A stretch of DNA of 34,868 nt from NCBI GenBank assembly GCA_020722945.1, contig DYJV01000012.1, positions 10,963 through 45,830 of the forward strand, in the 5' to 3' direction. The notes beneath the pieces were generated by a model. That model saw only the letters and a program-made list of their open reading frames with translations, was not told the DNA's origin and made no database searches. Shown here piece after piece: positions 8,738 to 18,146 of this stretch. Each line of letters starts with the position of its first letter. Within the stretch, counting starts at the first letter, position 1. Source of the stretch: Candidatus Methylomirabilis sp. (GTDB lineage: Bacteria; DYJV01). A program made the translations under genes and the position numbers.

Positions 8738-9508
8738 ATGATCGTATCATGTAGCAATTGCGGCACCAAATTTAACCTTGATGAAACACTAATTCCGCCT
8801 TTAGGCAAAAGGGTAAAGTGTTCAAAATGTAAAAATATTTTTAATGTTATGCCCCCATCTACCGCTCCTTTGCCTAATGATGAAGAGGTTTTTCACCTCA
8901 CTCAAGATGACAATTCAGCCCCAAATATTAATGATATCAAAAATAAATTTTCATTATCAGATAAAGATAACATCCAAGAAGAGCTTGAAATAATTTCTAA
9001 AAAATACAAAAATAGTAAACAAATACCCAAAAAGGGTAAAAAATCTCCACCCAAATTTACCTTCATAATAACAATTGCAATGCTTATAATGGCTATCTTA
9101 GTTGGTAGTATATTTATCTTCCTGAAAACCCAAAACAGCACCCCACCCTTTAAATTCGCAGAGTTAAAGGGTCAATATTATGAAAACAACAAATATCAGA
9201 AAATCCTTGTTATCCAAGGTAAACTACAAAACAACTACGAGACTACCTACACAAATATAGAGCTCAAAGCCTCTATCTTTGATAGCAATGGCACCAAAAT
9301 AAGAGAAGCCAAAACATTTTTGGGTAATATTTTCAATAATGACGAAATACTAAATTTGACCCCTGAATATATCCAAAAGTTTCTATTTAACAACATCATC
9401 CTAAAACCAAAAACCCAAAATAGATTCATGATATTTTTCTTTGATATCCCAGACAATTCATTCTCTTTTCAGGTTGAAATTCTATCCTTTAAAAAGATTA
9501 AAAATTAG
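8738..9508 (+). CDS. MJ0042-type zinc-ribbon protein with DUF3426 domain
   Basis: 256 residues. Residues 1-38 form the MJ0042/zinc_ribbon_4-5 motif: CSNC at 5-8 and CSKC at 28-31 around KFNLDETLIPPLGKRVK. A charged linker (about residues 45-102) leads to one membrane segment (FTFIITIAMLIMAILVGSIF, ~104-128). The remainder (LKGQYYENNKYQKILVIQGK, then TYTNIELKASIFDSNG) matches the DUF3426 pattern of a predicted extracytoplasmic beta domain. The layout is therefore a cytoplasmic zinc ribbon, a single-pass anchor and an outer domain. Similar proteins in Deltaproteobacteria and Deferribacterota have no assigned reaction; a sensory or regulatory role is speculation. AGGAAAAG precedes the ATG by ~4 bases. 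It is followed 8 bases later by the TPR gene, so probably one operon. Confidence 0.8.
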   Translation: MIVSCSNCGTKFNLDETLIPPLGKRVKCSKCKNIFNVMPPSTAPLPNDEEVFHLTQDDNSAPNINDIKNKFSLSDKDNIQEELEIISKKYKNSKQIPKKGKKSPPKFTFIITIAMLIMAILVGSIFIFLKTQNSTPPFKFAELKGQYYENNKYQKILVIQGKLQNNYETTYTNIELKASIFDSNGTKIREAKTFLGNIFNNDEILNLTPEYIQKFLFNNIILKPKTQNRFMIFFFDIPDNSFSFQVEILSFKKIKN

Positions 9509-9516
9509 AGGCACAG

Positions 9517-11226
9517 ATGCATCTCTTTATCACTGTATTAATATTTTTTTCTCTTATTTGGACATCCAATTTACACACTCAAAACCCTTCACCCCCAAGC
9601 ACACCAGACAATTATTCATCATCCTACGACAATCTATCTTCATCAGGTATGGCAAATTACATATATGGACTTTACAACCTCTACAACAACGAAGTAGATG
9701 AAGCAGAGAAATTTTTTCTCAAAACCCTAAAAACAGACTCGAACTCTCCAGAGCTTAACTTCAAAATAGCAAATTTCTACGTTCACACCAACAACATTAA
9801 AGAAGCTATCAATTACTGCATAAGCACCCTCATAATAAATCCATATTTTACAAAAGCCCATGAACTTCTTGCATCAATATATGCAGCGACAAACGACATA
9901 AAGAGTGCTGTTGAGGAGTATGGTAAGCTTGTCAAAAGAAACCCTGACAATCCAGTATTCAAGCTCAATTATGGTATATTCTTACTAAAAGCTGATGATA
10001 TTGAAAAAGCAAAAGAAGTATTTAAAGACCTATTAGATAGCGACAAGAGCAGCTATAAAGTAATGGCATCATACTATCTCGGTAAAATTTATGCAAAAAT
10101 TAAGCTTTACAATGAAGCTCTAACTTATTACAATAAGGCTATCAGTTTCAATCCCAATTTTTCACAAGCATATTACGATATTGCTTTACTTTATGAACTA
10201 CAGGGCAACGATAACAAATCTTATGAGAATTTTTTAAAAGTTGTTGATATTGATGACAACAACATTCTTGCAAGGGAGAAGATAGTAAGATTGTTAGTAA
10301 AGAAAGGTTTACTTGATGAAGCTCTTGAGCATCTCAAGAAGTTAAGGGATCTCGAAGGTGACAGCATCGAAATCAACATCAAACTTGCACTTATATATCT
10401 TGAACTAAAAGACTACAACAACAGCATAGCAATACTATTACGTTACAAAGAATTTCCTAAAGCCCAATATTATCTTATTGTTTCATACCTTAAACTTGAC
10501 AAACCTGACAAAGCAAAAGAGATACTCCTTAGTATCCGTGAAGAGTCTGAATACTATTTTGACAGTGCAATAATATTCATAAATTATCTGATTGATAAAA
10601 ACAAATTTGATGAAGCACTTAACAACTATCTCGATTTTATAGGGCATATAACCACCAAAAACCTCAAAATTTATAAATTTGGTTTATTTCTTTTCAGTAA
10701 GACAAAAGATTATCAGAAAGGTATAGACTTTATACACTCTGCAATAAAAGATTTTCCTGAAACAAGTGAATTCTACTTTTATAAAGGGTTATTTTACGAT
10801 AAATTGGGAAATACCGAAAAAGTTGTAGAATCAATGAAAGAGTGCCTTAAAATAGATCCTGACAATATTGATGCTCTGAATTACCTCGGTTATACATATG
10901 CAATTCAAAATAAAAATTTAGATGAAGCAGAATCCTTAATCAAAAAAGCCATCTCACTCAAACCTGATTCACCTTCAATAATTGACAGCCTTGGATGGGT
11001 ATATTACCAGAAAGGTAAATACAAAGATGCCCTTATTTATCTTATTAAAGCCTACGATATGAGTGAACCTAAAGATATTGAAATAACAATCCATTTAATA
11101 AAAGTTTATAAAAAGCTTAACAAAAAGAAAGAAACCAAGAAATATCTTGAAGAAGCAGAAAAGCTCGCAAATACACCTGAACTAAAAGAGAAATTAACCA
11201 AAGAGATGGAGGAAAAAAGTGACTAA
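9517..11226 (+). CDS. Exported tetratricopeptide-repeat protein
   Basis: 569 residues. An N-terminal signal peptide (MHLFITVLIFFSLIWTSNLH) and a Ser/Pro-rich linker precede at least a dozen TPR units, with recognisable A-x-Y-Y-x-x-A and N-P/D-P spacing in: YNNEVDEAEKFFLKTLKTDS; TNDIKSAVEEYGKLVKRNPD; LYNEALTYYNKAISFNPNFS; TEKVVESMKECLKIDPDNID; KNLDEAESLIKKAISLKPDS; KGKYKDALIYLIKAYDMS. The last three canonical repeats, including DALNYLGYTYA and SIIDSLGWVYYQKGKY, are typical of exported TPR proteins that scaffold protein complexes in the periplasm or at the outer membrane. No enzymatic domain is seen. The ribosome site GAGG lies 5 bases before the ATG. It overlaps the TlpA-like gene by 8 bases, suggesting coupled translation and perhaps a shared envelope role. 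Confidence 0.88.
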   Translation: MHLFITVLIFFSLIWTSNLHTQNPSPPSTPDNYSSSYDNLSSSGMANYIYGLYNLYNNEVDEAEKFFLKTLKTDSNSPELNFKIANFYVHTNNIKEAINYCISTLIINPYFTKAHELLASIYAATNDIKSAVEEYGKLVKRNPDNPVFKLNYGIFLLKADDIEKAKEVFKDLLDSDKSSYKVMASYYLGKIYAKIKLYNEALTYYNKAISFNPNFSQAYYDIALLYELQGNDNKSYENFLKVVDIDDNNILAREKIVRLLVKKGLLDEALEHLKKLRDLEGDSIEINIKLALIYLELKDYNNSIAILLRYKEFPKAQYYLIVSYLKLDKPDKAKEILLSIREESEYYFDSAIIFINYLIDKNKFDEALNNYLDFIGHITTKNLKIYKFGLFLFSKTKDYQKGIDFIHSAIKDFPETSEFYFYKGLFYDKLGNTEKVVESMKECLKIDPDNIDALNYLGYTYAIQNKNLDEAESLIKKAISLKPDSPSIIDSLGWVYYQKGKYKDALIYLIKAYDMSEPKDIEITIHLIKVYKKLNKKKETKKYLEEAEKLANTPELKEKLTKEMEEKSD

Positions 11227-11710
11227 AAGAAAGATTCTATTATTTGCTGTATTGTTTGGACTAACCATTGCTATCCTTTTTGGATGCAGTAGTAAGAGTG
11301 ATGATGCTAATAAAGATAGTAAGACACCGATCAAAAAATATAGCATGCAAGACCTTAAAAACCAACTACAGAGTGACAATAGTTCAATACTTTTTATCAA
11401 CTTCTGGGCAACATACTGCGGAGAGTGTAGAAAAGAGATGCCTGATCTTATACAGTTTTACGATGAGTTTAAAGGCAAAGTCAAACTTATAGGACTTTCT
11501 CTTGACGAATCTGAAGATGAAGTTAGAAATTTTATCAAAATATCAAAAGTTAACTTCCCTATTTATATGTCTGATAAGGAGCTTGCAAAACACCTTATGA
11601 TAAATGCAATACCTGTAACTTTTATCTTCAAAAATGGTAAATATGCAGGGAGTCATCTTGGATCTTACTCTTTTTCACAACTAAAAGAAGATTTTGAAAA
11701 ATTAAAGTAA
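11219..11710 (+). CDS. TlpA-like thioredoxin-fold lipoprotein
   Basis: 163 residues from a GTG at 11219, preceded by GGAGG 6 bases upstream, which fixes the start inside the end of the TPR gene. A lipoprotein signal sequence (KILLFAVLFGLTIAILFGC, lipid-modified Cys23) is followed by a short linker and a TlpA/ResA-type thioredoxin fold: ILFINFWATYCGECRKEMPD with the active-site pair Cys67/Cys70, VKLIGLSLDESEDEV, and a cis-Pro loop in NAIPVTFIF. It probably acts as a membrane-tethered thiol-disulfide reductase in the periplasm, for example in cytochrome c maturation or protein disulfide reduction; the partner is unknown. It ends the zinc-ribbon/TPR/TlpA cluster and a hairpin follows 76 bases downstream. 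Confidence 0.88.
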   Translation: MTKRKILLFAVLFGLTIAILFGCSSKSDDANKDSKTPIKKYSMQDLKNQLQSDNSSILFINFWATYCGECRKEMPDLIQFYDEFKGKVKLIGLSLDESEDEVRNFIKISKVNFPIYMSDKELAKHLMINAIPVTFIFKNGKYAGSHLGSYSFSQLKEDFEKLK

Positions 11711-11786
11711 ACAAATTACTTTCGATTAACCAATTAATTTTAATTTACACTAATCAAAAAAGATAAACAAAAATATACAATTAAAT

Positions 11787-11811
11787 GGTGAGGCTTAATC
11801 ATAGCCTCACC
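11787..11811. terminator. Strong hairpin after the TlpA-like gene (possible terminator)
   Basis: GGTGAGGCT, a 7-base loop TAATCAT, then AGCCTCACC: a perfect 9-bp stem and the most GC-rich stretch of the 268-base gap 11711-11978. The downstream side is TTCAAATACC rather than a run of T; the opposite strand has a somewhat T-rich tail. It is plausible as an end of the upstream operon or a protein-binding inverted repeat. The rest of the gap holds weak inverted repeats (GGATA-AATC-TATCC at 11882-11895) and the candidate rfbA promoter. Confidence 0.45.
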
Positions 11812-11924
11812 TTCAAATACCATCTTTTCTGGTTGGAGTAGATAAATCACTTTAATATCTCTGATATAGATAAAACATTCGGGATAAATCTATCCACACT
11901 TATATTAAATCTTTGATTTTTTTC

Positions 11925-11953
11925 TTGATTCATGTTAGTTATTTACCTTTAAA
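11925..11953 (+). promoter_or_regulatory. Candidate promoter for rfbA
   Basis: TTGATT (11925-11930), 17-base spacer, TTTAAA (11948-11953), 31 bases before the ATG. The -10 box matches TATAAT at 4 of 6 positions. It is plausible because rfbA is separated from the upstream gene by a hairpin and a 274-base gap, but the match is weak. Confidence 0.25.
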
Positions 11954-11984
11954 ATTAGATTATTTCATATAAAAAGGGGTGATT

Positions 11985-12878
11985 ATGAAAGGGATAATAC
12001 TTGCTGGTGGCTCAGGGACAAGGCTCTACCCTATCACCAAAACAACATGTAAACAACTACTTCCTATTTATGACAAACCGATGATTTACTACCCGCTGTC
12101 TGTGCTTATGTTGGCAAAGATACGGGATATACTTATTATCTCAACACCTGAAGATCTACCCAAGTTTGAGAAGCTGTTCGGGACAGGGAGTAGACTCGGA
12201 TTAAATATTACTTATAAAGAGCAGAGTGCCCCAAGAGGGATTGCTGAGGCATTTATTATCGGAGAGGAGTTTATAGGTAGTGATACTGTTTCATTGGTGC
12301 TTGGAGATAATATATTTTATGGTCAAGGTTTCTCAAAAATATTATTAGATGCCCAAACTTCAGTTAATCAAAATGGTGGAGCATATGTTTTTGGATACTA
12401 TGTCAATGATCCTGAAAGATACGGAATAGTTGATTTTGATGAATCAGGCAATGTCTTATCAGTAGTTGAAAAACCTAAAACCCCCAAATCAAACTATGCA
12501 GTTACAGGCTTATATTTTTACGACAATCAAGTTTGTTCAATCGCAAAAAGTATAAACCCATCATGGAGAGGAGAGCTTGAAATTACAGACATCAATGCCA
12601 AATATCTTGAAAATGGCAATCTAAAAGTAAACCTTCTTAACAGAGGATTTGCATGGCTTGATACAGGGACTTATGATACCCTACTTGATGCAGGGAATTT
12701 CATTCAAACAATTGAGAAGAGGCAAGGTCTCAAAATAGCTTGCATAGAGGAGATATCTTACCTTAACAACTGGATATCCAAATCTGCTCTCATCGAAATT
12801 GCAAAAGAATACAAAAAAAGTAGTTATGGGGAATATTTGGAAAAGATAGCCCTTTCCAAAAGAGACACCTTACACTAA
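11985..12878 (+). CDS. rfbA: Glucose-1-phosphate thymidylyltransferase
   Basis: 297 residues from the ATG at 11985; AAGGGG 5 bases upstream supports it over the GTG at 11979 used by the track. The protein begins [20 protein letters not shown], the nucleotidyltransferase signature of RfbA/RmlA. Further conserved segments are [73 protein letters not shown] and [17 protein letters not shown]. It joins dTTP and glucose-1-phosphate to dTDP-glucose plus pyrophosphate, the first step to dTDP-rhamnose and other surface sugars. Length is normal (about 290-300). The other rml/rfb genes are not next to it here; the neighbours are a TlpA-like lipoprotein upstream and a helicase downstream. Confidence 0.96.
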   Translation: MKGIILAGGSGTRLYPITKTTCKQLLPIYDKPMIYYPLSVLMLAKIRDILIISTPEDLPKFEKLFGTGSRLGLNITYKEQSAPRGIAEAFIIGEEFIGSDTVSLVLGDNIFYGQGFSKILLDAQTSVNQNGGAYVFGYYVNDPERYGIVDFDESGNVLSVVEKPKTPKSNYAVTGLYFYDNQVCSIAKSINPSWRGELEITDINAKYLENGNLKVNLLNRGFAWLDTGTYDTLLDAGNFIQTIEKRQGLKIACIEEISYLNNWISKSALIEIAKEYKKSSYGEYLEKIALSKRDTLH

Positions 12879-12882
12879 CTCT

Positions 12883-15834
12883 ATGATATTAAACGAAACA
12901 CTTTTAAAAGAGAATTTATTTAGATTTATTAAAGAGCATTCAGATTTTCAAACATATAAAAGAGCATTAAAACTTTACACTCCCAACAACATCTTACAAC
13001 AAACTCTCTCTCCCAACGACAATTCCTTCACACTAACAACCACTTTAAACAACAATTTAATTTCAAAACTACTGATTAATCCTGAAACTTTTGATATTCA
13101 TTCTGACTGTTTCTGTAAAAGCAGCACTATCTGTGAACATACAATAATCTCTGTGATCTTTTTCCTTCAAACTTATACATTCGATTATCATAATCTTGCG
13201 ATAGCTTCACTTTCACCATTTGAACTTATTTTAGAGGACCCACCAAATAGAGATAGAGTAATAATTTTCAAAGACCATATACAATATGCTGATATTATTG
13301 ACAAAAAGAGTAACAACTTCTACCTCAAAAAATATTTGCAGAGATCTGAGTTAACTCCTGAATTAATTGAAGATATGATTATTTATCAGCAGAGTTGCAG
13401 TATTCCAAAATATTTTGTAATGAAAGGGAAAAGGAGCGTTATCCCTATCAAAATATCTGATGATTTTGTGAAGATAGTAATGAGCATAGAGAGGTTAAAT
13501 AGCAATTTTATAAAACTTACCTCATCATTTGAAAATAGCAGTGAGATTTTATCAGTATTTGAGACAAATTCAAAAAAAGTAGTAATTTATAACAATGGTA
13601 TCCTCAAAATACTTCCACCATACTTTGATTTTGATAAATTTGACAATATCATTAAAAATCCGCAAGTTATAGATATAGGTAAATTGAACATTATGATTTC
13701 AGAGGAGGAAGCTTTACTGAATAAGAATTTTATCTTTGATAAAAGCTCCATATACGGATTTACCATCCCTTCCAAAGAGCCATCTGTTAATATATTTCTT
13801 GATGCAGTTGAGCACTCTATCCATGTTTCAGCTGAATTTGTTTACGATGATATAAAAGTGAAACTTTTTGATAACAATAGAATTTTTGAAGATAAGATTT
13901 TTTTCATAGATAACCATGAATATTTTATAAGGGAGATATTTAAGCCTCTAAATGCTGTTCGTAAAGAGAATTCTTTTATTCTTGATAAGCAGAGTAGCCT
14001 TGATTTTATAACAGATATATTACCAAATAAACTGAATAAATTTAATATATTTGGTGAAGAGAAGTTAACACGATTTAAGATTATCAGACCTAATCTATCT
14101 CAACCATCACTAAATATCTTCTCGTATAAAGAGTGGTTTGAGATTGAGAGTGAAGTAGATTTTGGGGTAGCCTCTGTAAATTTGAATGATCTAATAAGGA
14201 GCATAAAGGATAATAAAAATTATGTTAAACTAAAAAAAGACCACTATGGAATAATCCCTCAAAACTTCATAGATAAAGTAAAATCAATAATTAATGATAC
14301 ATCGTTTATCATAGAGGGTAAAAAAACAAAGATATTCAAACTTAATTTGATTGACAAAAATTATCTAAACACAATCCCTGAATTTAAAAATCACAGCTCT
14401 GAGCTTTTAAATTTGGAGAAAACCCTCAAAAATATACATTCACCAGAAATATCAAATTTACCAGATAATCTCGATAATCGTTTGAGAGATTATCAGAGAT
14501 ATGGTGTAAAATGGATGCTGTTTTTGAGAGATTTTTATCTCAACGGGATACTTGCAGACCAGATGGGACTTGGGAAAACTCTTCAAGTTCTTACACTTCT
14601 AAATATTGAGAAAGCAAACCATCCAAATCTTGTGATAGTTCCGACCTCACTCCTCTTTAATTGGGAAAATGAGATAAAGAAATTTTCATATATATTTGAT
14701 TATATGATACTTTACGGAAAAGATAGAGAGGATTTATACAAACTTATTAATGACAAAGAGCTTATACTGACTACTTACAACATTATCCGTATAGATTTTG
14801 ATAAGATAAAGAGCATCAAATTTAATTATATAGTTTTAGATGAAGCACAATACATAAAAAACCCTTCATCCATTATTTCAAAATATATAAAAAACCTTTC
14901 AAGTGAACATAGACTCTCAATTACAGGGACACCTTTTGAAAATAATATAATAGATATATGGTCACAATTTGAATTTTTACACCCTACTCTATTAGGAAAC
15001 TTGAGAAATTTTAAAAAAAATTATATCAAAAACTTTGATGACTTAAAATCTAAACTCTCACCACTCATTTTAAGGAGAGAGAAATCGGATGTCTTATCCG
15101 AACTCCCCGAAAAAACAGAAACAACATACTACTATGAGATGAATGATGAACAGAGTGAGTTATACAATTTTACAAGAGAGGTTTATCTCCGACAAATAAT
15201 GTCATCGATAGAGAAGTCGGGGATAAGAAAAAGTAGATTTTTAATAATAGAGGGTTTATTGAGACTAAGGCAGATATGTTGCCATCCAAAACTTGTAAAA
15301 TTTCAAGATTTGAAATATAGGGATATAAAATCTGAAAAGTTTGAAAATCTAAAAATTTTACTACATAATATGATAAGTAAAAATTCAAAGATAGTGATAT
15401 ACTCTCAATTTGTAGAGATGCTCAAAATAATCAGAGTTTTTCTTAGTAGCAAAGATATCCCTTTTGAGTATCTCGACGGTAAAACCAAAAATAGGATACA
15501 GAGGATAGAAAATTTTCAAAGTAGTGACAATATCAGAATCTTTCTTATCAGCACAAGAGCTGGTGGACTTGGAATAAATCTCACTGCTGCTGATAATGTA
15601 ATAATATATGACCCTTGGTGGAATCCTGCGGTAGAGAAACAGGCTATAGACAGGATACACCGAATAGGACAGGATAAGAAAGTTTTTGCATACAAATTTA
15701 TAATGAGAGAGACAGTTGAAGAGAAGATACTAAAATTACAAGATAAAAAAAGGGAGATATTTGACAAAATATTTGTTAAAAGTTCAACATCTATAGACTT
15801 TAATATTGATGATATAAAATATATCTTTACATAG
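12883..15834 (+). CDS. SNF2-family helicase with N-terminal SWIM-like zinc finger
   Basis: 983 residues. Near the N-terminus, DCFCKSSTICEHT (Cys76, Cys78, Cys84, His86) is a CxC-x5-CxH SWIM-type zinc-binding motif. A long middle region is lineage-specific. The SNF2 ATPase occupies the last ~480 residues: LRDYQRYGVKWMLFLRDF, DQMGLGKTLQVLTLL (Walker A, ~560), DEAQYIKNPSS (motif II, ~652), SITGTPFENN (III), LILRREKSDVLSELPEK, YSQFVEMLKIIRVFL (IV), STRAGGLGINLTAADNVI (V) and DRIHRIGQDKKVFAYK (VI). SWIM-SNF2 proteins are ATP-driven double-stranded DNA translocases whose role in bacteria is poorly known (transcription recycling or repair suggested). All ATPase motifs are intact. The ATG is 4 bases after the rfbA stop and has no clear Shine-Dalgarno, so it is probably read with rfbA. 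Confidence 0.92.
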   Translation: MILNETLLKENLFRFIKEHSDFQTYKRALKLYTPNNILQQTLSPNDNSFTLTTTLNNNLISKLLINPETFDIHSDCFCKSSTICEHTIISVIFFLQTYTFDYHNLAIASLSPFELILEDPPNRDRVIIFKDHIQYADIIDKKSNNFYLKKYLQRSELTPELIEDMIIYQQSCSIPKYFVMKGKRSVIPIKISDDFVKIVMSIERLNSNFIKLTSSFENSSEILSVFETNSKKVVIYNNGILKILPPYFDFDKFDNIIKNPQVIDIGKLNIMISEEEALLNKNFIFDKSSIYGFTIPSKEPSVNIFLDAVEHSIHVSAEFVYDDIKVKLFDNNRIFEDKIFFIDNHEYFIREIFKPLNAVRKENSFILDKQSSLDFITDILPNKLNKFNIFGEEKLTRFKIIRPNLSQPSLNIFSYKEWFEIESEVDFGVASVNLNDLIRSIKDNKNYVKLKKDHYGIIPQNFIDKVKSIINDTSFIIEGKKTKIFKLNLIDKNYLNTIPEFKNHSSELLNLEKTLKNIHSPEISNLPDNLDNRLRDYQRYGVKWMLFLRDFYLNGILADQMGLGKTLQVLTLLNIEKANHPNLVIVPTSLLFNWENEIKKFSYIFDYMILYGKDREDLYKLINDKELILTTYNIIRIDFDKIKSIKFNYIVLDEAQYIKNPSSIISKYIKNLSSEHRLSITGTPFENNIIDIWSQFEFLHPTLLGNLRNFKKNYIKNFDDLKSKLSPLILRREKSDVLSELPEKTETTYYYEMNDEQSELYNFTREVYLRQIMSSIEKSGIRKSRFLIIEGLLRLRQICCHPKLVKFQDLKYRDIKSEKFENLKILLHNMISKNSKIVIYSQFVEMLKIIRVFLSSKDIPFEYLDGKTKNRIQRIENFQSSDNIRIFLISTRAGGLGINLTAADNVIIYDPWWNPAVEKQAIDRIHRIGQDKKVFAYKFIMRETVEEKILKLQDKKREIFDKIFVKSSTSIDFNIDDIKYIFT

Positions 15835-15846
15835 AAGGAGTAAAAA

Positions 15847-17487
15847 GTGTTTAGAATAGGGATAGATGTCGGCGGGACACATACCGACGGTGTGCTCATA
15901 AAAGATAAAAGTATATTCAGCAAAGTCAAGATCCCCACTATCCATGAAGAGTTAAGTAGCTCAATAGGTCAGACAATAGAGTCTCTGCTATCTGATACTG
16001 ATCCTTCTGAAATATCTAAGATGACCATAAGCACCACTCTTGCTACAAATGTTATATTAGAGAGGAAACTTCCTAATGTTGGTTTGATACTTTTGGGTGG
16101 TCCCGGGATTTCACCTGAGCACTTCATCAAAGACAATTTTTCATACATAGTTAATGGAGCCATTGATCATAGAGGGAGAATCACCAAAAACCTAAACCTT
16201 AGCGAAATAGATTTTATAAGTGACAATATGCTTGGGCAAAATATAGATACTATAGCACTCTGTGGGAAATTTTCTGTTCGTAACCCAATCCATGAGAAAA
16301 CAATAAAAGATCGTATAGGGTCAAAATTCTCAAATGTTTCAATGGGGCACTCCTTATCAGGAAGCCTTAATTTTCCAAGAAGGGTCAATACCACATACCT
16401 CAATGCAGGCACTTTTAGTATAAACAAAAAATTCATAGACAACCTACTAACTTTTATCAAAAGTAAAAATTTTAAAGCACCTATTACATTACTAAAAGCT
16501 GATGGCGGGACAATTTCAATAAATGAAGCCTACGACAAACCTATTCAGACAGTATTATCAGGCTCTGCTGCTGGAGTGATCGGAGTCATGAGTATGAAAC
16601 GATTTACCGAAGAAGCATCTTTATTGATAGATATAGGTGGCACTTCTTCAGATTTTACAATATTTTATCGAGGAGAACCACTATTTGAACCTTACGGAAT
16701 AAAGATTGGTAATTATCACACACTTGTTAGGGCAATATCTTCATACTCAATTGGGCTTGGTGGGGATAGCTTTGTCCGTTTCGAAGATGGCAAGTTAAAG
16801 ATAGGACCAGAAAGATTGGGGAATGCAATTATATTTGGGGGTCAAGACCTTACATTTACAGATGTTGTTTACTTCTACAATAAAAAACTTCAAAAAGAAG
16901 CGGTAAAAAATAATATAGAACATAAAATAGATTTGATTGCAGATAAACTTCACACAAATAAAGAGGAAGCATCACAAATCATCTTAAAATCTTTTTCAGA
17001 TAAGATATCCAACTTTATAATCTCAATAACCGACGATATAAACAATCGACCTGTTTACACAATCAAAGAGCTGATCAGCAAGAAAAAGTTTGAGATATCA
17101 AAAATCTATCTCATGGGTGGTCCTGCTGAAGAATTTCAATCTTTTTTAAAAAATTTCATCAGCACTGATATTTCACTCTTGCCACACTACGATGTTGTCA
17201 ATGCAATAGGAGCAGCAGTTAGCAAAAATACAACAGAATTAACTCTATTTGCAGATACTTCAGTTAAAAGGCTATCCGTCCCTGAAAAGGAGCATACAAG
17301 GGAGATTGACCAAAATTTTACATTAGAGAGCTGTTACAAAGTATTAAGAGAGATGTTTGGCAATACAGATTTTGAAATAAGTGAAGAGATGGTTTTTAAC
17401 ATCATCTCAGGCTTTTATAGAGCTGGGAAAACTTTTAGAATCAAAGCTCAAGTAAAACCGGGTGTTGAATTATATTTAGATATGTAA
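15847..17487 (+). CDS. Hydantoinase/oxoprolinase (HyuA) family protein
   Basis: 546 residues from a GTG with AAGGAG 6 bases upstream. It begins FRIGIDVGGTHTDGVLI, the actin/ASKHA-fold phosphate-binding loop of the hydantoinase A family, followed by MTISTTLATNVILERKLPNV. The central domain has SGSAAGVIGVMSM and LLIDIGGTSSDFTIFYRGEP, with RAISSYSIGLGGDSFVR near residue 305. Family members hydrolyse N-methylhydantoin, 5-oxoproline or related cyclic amides with ATP, or carboxylate ketones, usually with a HyuB partner. This protein is shorter than typical HyuA (about 650-700) and has no HyuB in the window, so the substrate cannot be assigned. It starts 12 bases after the SNF2 gene. The next gene is 211 bases away. 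Confidence 0.85.
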   Translation: MFRIGIDVGGTHTDGVLIKDKSIFSKVKIPTIHEELSSSIGQTIESLLSDTDPSEISKMTISTTLATNVILERKLPNVGLILLGGPGISPEHFIKDNFSYIVNGAIDHRGRITKNLNLSEIDFISDNMLGQNIDTIALCGKFSVRNPIHEKTIKDRIGSKFSNVSMGHSLSGSLNFPRRVNTTYLNAGTFSINKKFIDNLLTFIKSKNFKAPITLLKADGGTISINEAYDKPIQTVLSGSAAGVIGVMSMKRFTEEASLLIDIGGTSSDFTIFYRGEPLFEPYGIKIGNYHTLVRAISSYSIGLGGDSFVRFEDGKLKIGPERLGNAIIFGGQDLTFTDVVYFYNKKLQKEAVKNNIEHKIDLIADKLHTNKEEASQIILKSFSDKISNFIISITDDINNRPVYTIKELISKKKFEISKIYLMGGPAEEFQSFLKNFISTDISLLPHYDVVNAIGAAVSKNTTELTLFADTSVKRLSVPEKEHTREIDQNFTLESCYKVLREMFGNTDFEISEEMVFNIISGFYRAGKTFRIKAQVKPGVELYLDM

Positions 17488-17698
17488 GTTTAGATTAATC
17501 ACTAAGACTAATTTATATACAGATTTTAATTATTGAGTAAAAAGTAGTGCAAATTAGATGGAGATTATTCTTATATCTATGGGACATCAGTTTTGAATCA
17601 TTTATCTATCTGAACAACAGTTACAGATAAAGAATATTTCAATTTTAATTAATCAACATGCTAAATCAATCAACACTATATTTTGATAGGAGGTTAAG

Positions 17699-18133
17699 AT
17701 GAGCTACTTTAAAGATTTCAAAATAAAGAGTATCCATATGGGGCGTTTTAAGAAGGGTAGTGACCTACTTTTGTCAATTAACAATTTTATTATGGAGCAA
17801 AATATAGTATCTGGAAGAGTTGAAGCAATAGGAGCACTGTCCAAAGCAGCCGTAGGATACTATGACCAAATTAAATTGGAGTATTCAACTGTCAACATAA
17901 ATCAAGCTGTTGAGATCACTTCACTATCAGGAAATATATCGATAAAAGATGGGAGTCCTTTCACGCATTGCCATATAACAGTTGCTGATTCAAAAGGAAT
18001 GGTAATGGGTGGGCATCTTATGGAGGGTTGTCAAATTTATGCTCTTGAATTTATGATATTCAGTTTTGAAGGTGAACCATTTATCCGAGAGTTAGATCAG
18101 GAGACAAAACTCTCACTATGGAAAATAGAGTAA
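17699..18133 (+). CDS. PPC domain (DUF296) DNA-binding-like protein
   Basis: 144 residues, a single PPC/DUF296 domain. It shows the usual sequence of features: GRFKKGSDLLLSINNFIMEQ (family 'L..G.dl...l..f....', residues 16-35), SGRVEAIGALSKAAVGYYD, EITSLSGNISIKDGSPFTHC, then HITVADSKGMVMGGHLMEGC with a histidine cluster that binds a metal in solved family members, and a C-terminal beta strand. Bacterial and archaeal stand-alone PPC proteins are trimers of unknown function; the domain is fused to AT-hook motifs in plants. TAGGAGGT lies 5-6 bases before the ATG, a strong start. It is followed 13 bases later by ispG, so they probably form an operon. The 211-base gap upstream shows no feature beyond short AT-rich repeats. 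Confidence 0.88.
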   Translation: MSYFKDFKIKSIHMGRFKKGSDLLLSINNFIMEQNIVSGRVEAIGALSKAAVGYYDQIKLEYSTVNINQAVEITSLSGNISIKDGSPFTHCHITVADSKGMVMGGHLMEGCQIYALEFMIFSFEGEPFIRELDQETKLSLWKIE

Positions 18134-18146
18134 AGAGAGGAAAATT

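Noticed and set aside
15516-15938. 140-aa minus-strand ORF opposite the SNF2 and HyuA genes
   Set aside because: An antisense shadow of two well-supported genes; the translation has no recognisable motif.
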